Shown here one piece after another: positions 13,822-17,313 of a stretch of 17,313 nt of DNA. The position numbers and the translations under genes are program-made. The notes under the pieces are model-generated. The model saw only the letters and a program-made list of their open reading frames with translations. It did no database searches and was not told the DNA's origin. Source of the stretch: an uncultured Oscillospiraceae bacterium (GTDB lineage Bacteria > Bacillota > Clostridia > Oscillospirales > Ruminococcaceae); assembly GCA_902489475.1 (NCBI GenBank), contig CABUAH010000044.1:1-17313 (forward strand), in the 5' to 3' direction. Each line of letters begins with the position of its first letter. Positions within the stretch are counted from its first letter, which is position 1.

Positions 13822-14543
13822 ATTACAGCGATTTTAAATTTGAAAGGTTAAATGACGAGCTTTCGGTATGTGTATCAAAAGACCATCGTTTCGGGACGGA
13901 CGCTTTTTTGCTTGCATACTTTTCAAATGCCAGAAAAAAGGATATTGTCTGTGATTTTTGCAGCGGAAACGGAATCGTAGCGCTTTTGCTTGAAAAGTTT
14001 TATTCGCCCCTGAAAATATATGCGGCAGAGATTCAGGACAAGGCATTTTGTCAACTTGAGGAGAGCAGGCAAAAGTCAAAGCTTGAAAAGCTTTTTCTGT
14101 TTCACGGTGACATAAAGGATTTTAAATCGAACGAGGAACTCGACCTTATAACCTGTAATCCGCCGTATAAGATTTCCGGAACAGGAATAATAAGTGAAAC
14201 AAAGGCGGATAAGATAGCACGTCATGAAACGCTTTGCACAATAGACGATGTTTGCCGTGCCGCTTCAAAAAACCTTAAATTTGGCGGAAGGCTTTGCATT
14301 ACCAACCGTCCGGAGCGTCTTTGCGATGTTTTGTGCGCTATGAGAGAAAACGGAATTGAGCCTAAGAGAATAAGATTTGTTTCAAAGGAAAAGGGCGGTA
14401 CGCCTTGGCTTATGCTCGCCGAGGGGAAAAAGGGAGCAAAGCCGTTTATGACGGTAGAAAAAGGGCTTTTTGTGTATGATGAAAACGGCGAGTACAGCGA
14501 AGAAATGAAGCAAATGTACGGATTACAAGAATCATTAATGTAA
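13818..14543 (+). CDS. TrmN6-like methyltransferase (tRNA1(Val) A37-N6 methyltransferase family)
   Basis: The 241-residue protein has SAM motif I CDFCSGNGIV (45-54), acidic EIQ at 71-73 and the amino-methyltransferase motif NPPYK (114-118), which marks N6-adenine or related N-methylation. The N-terminal HRFGTDAFLLAYF (23-35) is typical of the COG4123/YfiC group that methylates A37 of tRNA1(Val). Start and upstream stop overlap as ATGA, the strongest form of translational coupling, with the Dus gene. The tRNA substrate is inferred from the family and the tRNA-modifying neighbour. Confidence 0.85.
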   Translation: MNYSDFKFERLNDELSVCVSKDHRFGTDAFLLAYFSNARKKDIVCDFCSGNGIVALLLEKFYSPLKIYAAEIQDKAFCQLEESRQKSKLEKLFLFHGDIKDFKSNEELDLITCNPPYKISGTGIISETKADKIARHETLCTIDDVCRAASKNLKFGGRLCITNRPERLCDVLCAMRENGIEPKRIRFVSKEKGGTPWLMLAEGKKGAKPFMTVEKGLFVYDENGEYSEEMKQMYGLQESLM

Positions 14544-14578
14544 CCCCATTATCAAACAACCTTGTCGGGAGGAATAAT

Positions 14579-17122
14579 ATGAAAATTTTAGCTATCGACG
14601 GAAACAGCATGATGAACAGGGCTTTTTACGGAATAAGGCTTTTGACAAACACAAAAGGCTTTTATACAAATGCGCTTACAGGGTTTATGAATATATACCT
14701 TAAAACGATTAAAGAGGTAAAGCCAGACGGAGTTGTAGCGGCATTTGACGTTCATGCGCCGACCTTCCGTCACAAGGAGGACGAGACCTATAAGGCTAAC
14801 AGAAAAGGTATGCCTGAGGAGCTTAGGGTTCAGATGCCTGTTGTAAAGGAAATCCTTACGCTTTTGGGAACTAAGGTGCTTGAAACAGAGGGATATGAAG
14901 CCGACGATATTTTAGGAAGCGTTTCTCATCTTTTGAGCCAAAGCGGCGAAGAGTGCGTGATTTTAACCGGCGACAGGGATTCTTTACAGCTTGTAAACGA
15001 TAGCGTTACGGTTTATCTTGCAAAAACAAAGGAAACTATAATATACACTCCAGACAAAATCAAAGAGGATTACGGACTCGATCCGATACAGCTTATAGAT
15101 GTTAAAGCGCTTCAAGGTGACAGCTCCGACAACATAAAGGGAGTTGCGGGGATAGGAGAAAAAACAGCACTTTCTTTGATCCGAGAATACGGTTCAGTCG
15201 ATAAGCTTTACGATGTGATTGATGAGGGCAGCATAAGAGAGAACCTAAAGCAAAAGCTTATAAATGGAAAGGACGATGCTTATCACAGCAGGTGGCTCGG
15301 CACTATTGTCCTTGACGCTCCGATTGAAAAGGATACAAAATATTATTTACAGGGTAAGGTTGACGAACAAAGACTATACGGAGTTTTGGCGAAATATGAG
15401 ATGTTCAAGCTTATAGAAAAACTTGATTTACAGGAGATCGCATCAGCAGAGCCGGAGCCTGATATGATTTTGCCTGACAACTTAAAGGCTGCCGAGATAA
15501 AAGAGCTTGAAAAACAGGATTTTTCGCATTTTGAAAAAGGTAAAACAGCATACTTTATCTATTCGCCTGAAAGGCTGGATATTTCGGCACAGGGTATTAT
15601 TTTTTATACCACAGACGAAAAGCTCATGCTTGAGTTTTTTAAGAGCGATTGCAAAAAGGCTTGCTTCGAGGGCAAAGAACCTTATAAGCTTTGTATGAAA
15701 AACGAAACGGAACTTAAAAACATTGTATTTATTGCTGACCTTGCGGGGTATCTGTTAAATTCGCAGGCAAGCGGCTACAGCGTTATGAATTTGTGCCTGT
15801 CGTACAATACTCCTTATAGAAAGGATGTATCGAATTACGAGGATATAGCTTCGCTTGAAGATTTATGCGAAAGACTTAAAAGAGAGATAAGCGAAAAAGG
15901 ACTTGACGAAGTTCTGTACAATATTGAGATTCCTCTTTGTGAAGTTTTGGCGAGCATGGAGAACATTGGGGTTGAAACCGATGCAGATGGAATAAAGGCA
16001 TTTGGCGACGAACTTTCGCAGAACATAAGTGTTTTGAAAAGCCGGATTTTTGAGCTTGCGGGAAAGGAATTTAATATTGCAAGTCCAAAGCAGCTTGGTG
16101 AGGTCCTCTTTGAAGATTTAGGACTTCCGTTTAAGAAGAAAACCAAAAGCGGATATTCCACAAGCGCAGAGGTTTTGGAAGAACTTCGAGGAAAGCATCC
16201 GATAATCTCTTTGATTTTGGAGTACAGAACGCTTACAAAGCTAAGTTCAACCTATGTTGAAGGACTTTTAAAGGTTATAAGAGAGGACGGAAGAGTTCAC
16301 TCCTTCTTTAATCAGACCGAAACGAGAACAGGAAGAATTTCATCGAGTGATCCTAATATGCAAAACATTCCGGTCAGAAAAGAGCTTGGGCGAATGATGA
16401 GAAAATTTTTTATCGCCAAAGACGGTTATACGCTTTTAGATGCGGATTACAGCCAGATCGAGCTTAGAATACTGGCTCATGCTTGCGGTGACGAAAATCT
16501 TATAAGCTCATTTTTGTCCGGAAAGGATTTTCATGCGATGACTGCAAGTAAGGTTTTTGATATGCCTATAGATTTTGTAACAGATGAAATGAGAAGAACT
16601 GCAAAAGTAGTAAATTTCGGAATAATATACGGAATAGGCGCATTCTCTCTTTCAAACGATTTAGGTGTTTCGGTAGCCGAGGCAAAAAGGTATATTGACC
16701 AGTACCATGCAACATATCCGGGTGTAAAACAATATATGGAGAAAACCGTAGAAGATGCGCTCAAGACGGGATATGTTACTACAATTTACGGCAGAAGAAG
16801 ATATATTCCCGAGCTTGTTGCTAAAAATAAAATGGTTCAGGCATTCGGAAAGAGAGCAGCGATGAATGCGCCGATTCAGGGAACTGCTGCCGACATAATA
16901 AAAATAGCTATGATACGAGTTTACAGGCGGCTCAAAGAGGAACAGCTTGACGCAAAGCTTATTTTACAGGTTCACGATGAGCTTATAATTGAAGCGAGTG
17001 AAAAGGATAAAGACAAAGCGGCTGAAATATTATCGTATGAAATGAAAAATGCCGCTTCTCTTGCAGTGCCGTTGATAGCTGATGTGAACGAGGGAAAAAG
17101 CTGGTATGATGCAAAGGGGTAA
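14579..17122 (+). CDS. polA: DNA polymerase I
   Basis: This is an 847-residue polymerase for repair and Okazaki fragment processing. The 5' nuclease domain (about 1-290) has DGNSMMNRAF (7-16), EADD (107-110), TGDRD (130-134) and GDSSDNIKGVAGIGEKTA (180-197). The middle domain (about 300-450) lacks the DxE motif and the other acidic residues of an active 3'-5' exonuclease, so proofreading is probably absent, as in Bacillus and Thermus PolA. Polymerase motif A is DADYSQIEL (621-629), motif B centres on K676 and F680 (KVVNFGIIYG; Phe, so discrimination against dideoxynucleotides is expected), and motif C is VHDE (798-801). A GGGAGG site precedes the ATG, 35 bases after the methyltransferase. Confidence 0.97.
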   Translation: MKILAIDGNSMMNRAFYGIRLLTNTKGFYTNALTGFMNIYLKTIKEVKPDGVVAAFDVHAPTFRHKEDETYKANRKGMPEELRVQMPVVKEILTLLGTKVLETEGYEADDILGSVSHLLSQSGEECVILTGDRDSLQLVNDSVTVYLAKTKETIIYTPDKIKEDYGLDPIQLIDVKALQGDSSDNIKGVAGIGEKTALSLIREYGSVDKLYDVIDEGSIRENLKQKLINGKDDAYHSRWLGTIVLDAPIEKDTKYYLQGKVDEQRLYGVLAKYEMFKLIEKLDLQEIASAEPEPDMILPDNLKAAEIKELEKQDFSHFEKGKTAYFIYSPERLDISAQGIIFYTTDEKLMLEFFKSDCKKACFEGKEPYKLCMKNETELKNIVFIADLAGYLLNSQASGYSVMNLCLSYNTPYRKDVSNYEDIASLEDLCERLKREISEKGLDEVLYNIEIPLCEVLASMENIGVETDADGIKAFGDELSQNISVLKSRIFELAGKEFNIASPKQLGEVLFEDLGLPFKKKTKSGYSTSAEVLEELRGKHPIISLILEYRTLTKLSSTYVEGLLKVIREDGRVHSFFNQTETRTGRISSSDPNMQNIPVRKELGRMMRKFFIAKDGYTLLDADYSQIELRILAHACGDENLISSFLSGKDFHAMTASKVFDMPIDFVTDEMRRTAKVVNFGIIYGIGAFSLSNDLGVSVAEAKRYIDQYHATYPGVKQYMEKTVEDALKTGYVTTIYGRRRYIPELVAKNKMVQAFGKRAAMNAPIQGTAADIIKIAMIRVYRRLKEEQLDAKLILQVHDELIIEASEKDKDKAAEILSYEMKNAASLAVPLIADVNEGKSWYDAKG

Positions 17123-17242
17123 ATTTAATTGACAATGGAGAATGATTCGTAATTTATAATGCTTAATGCGCAATTAATTCGGAAGTCGGAATTAGGAATT
17201 CGGAATTATATAATTGACAACGGACAATTTATTCGACATAAT
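17123..17242. repeat. AT-rich dispersed repeat block after polA
   Basis: Consecutive AATTGACAATGG (17128-17139), AATGCGCAATTAATTCGG (about 17165-17182), GGAATTAGGAATTCGGAATT (about 17188-17207) and AATTGACAACGGACAATTT units fill the space. The same motif types flank the first toxin cassette (7906-7950 and 8283-8310) and occur at 376-409. No convincing terminator for polA is visible in it. Confidence 0.6.
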
Positions 17243-17313
17243 TTGACAAAAAATCACCCTTGTGCTATTATAATCACAAGGGTGTCTGCTTAACGGTAGG
17301 CGGTTTCTCCTCG
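17243..17313 (+). promoter_or_regulatory. Promoter and leader of a second toxin-antitoxin cassette, cut by the window edge
   Basis: TTGACA (17243-17248), a 17-base spacer and TATTAT (17266-17271) lie in a palindrome ACCCTTGTG/CACAAGGGT. They are followed by GTCTGC, TAACGGTAGGCGGTTTCTCC, as in the leader at 7994-8021. Positions 17220-17289 align with 7930-7999 without gaps and with seven mismatches; one base is missing after GTCTGC. The window ends before the ribosome binding site and toxin start, so presence of an intact toxin is inferred only. Confidence 0.75.

Noticed and set aside
15479..15929. Active 3'-5' proofreading exonuclease in PolA.
   Set aside because: No DxE or other exonuclease acidic motif is seen in this middle region; degenerate domains are normal in Firmicute PolA, so this is not treated as a finding.
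1..17313. CRISPR array, insertion sequence or prophage genes.
   Set aside because: No regularly spaced repeats of CRISPR type and no transposase, integrase or phage structural gene were seen on either strand.

Overview
The window looks like a chromosomal segment of a low-GC, spore-former-type Firmicute, most likely class Clostridia and of the Oscillospiraceae/Ruminococcaceae kind. The reasons are AT-rich coding sequence, strong AGGAGG-type ribosome binding sites, a DUF1934 (YwiB-like) gene immediately before argS, a proofreading-degenerate PolA, and AT-rich intergenic repeats (AATTGACAATGG / ATTCGGAATTAGG / ATTACGCATTACG types) with a small holin-like toxin. The taxonomic call is inference from sequence style; no database search was possible.

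Left edge (1-474): the 3' part of a tRNA-Phe(GAA) with encoded CCA and its terminator, then a degenerate second tRNA-Phe-like copy that carries two perfect hairpin insertions and a near-identical terminator, then about 200 bases of AT-rich spacer. A Cu/Zn superoxide dismutase-like gene without a signal peptide follows (475-969).

First operon (about 988-7903): ddl (D-Ala-D-Ala ligase) and murI (glutamate racemase) make D-amino acid precursors of peptidoglycan. They are followed by a DUF1934 protein, argS, a large multi-spanning membrane protein that resembles a GT-C-type glycosyltransferase, and an FkbM-family methyltransferase. Gaps are 2 to about 20 bases throughout.

Intergenic cassette (7904-8421): a compact type I toxin-antitoxin module. 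It has a toxin promoter embedded in a 10-bp palindrome, a 5' UTR hairpin with a GCAA loop that hides the Shine-Dalgarno sequence, a 29-codon holin-like membrane toxin (8041-8130), a terminator hairpin, and a convergent strong promoter on the minus strand that would make an antisense RNA over the toxin 3' UTR. Part of the 5' UTR (8011-8023) is repeated in inverted form in the 3' UTR (8208-8220). A second copy of the promoter and leader starts at 17220 and runs off the right edge.

Second operon (about 8369-17122): recG, a LUD-domain protein, a MutS-related ATPase with an atypical Walker B motif, a tRNA-dihydrouridine synthase, a TrmN6-like methyltransferase and polA. It mixes genome maintenance with tRNA modification. 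Overlaps and short gaps indicate co-transcription at least from recG to the methyltransferase, with polA 35 bases further on. The most notable material is in the non-coding parts: the two toxin-antitoxin cassettes and the hairpin-bearing tRNA remnant.
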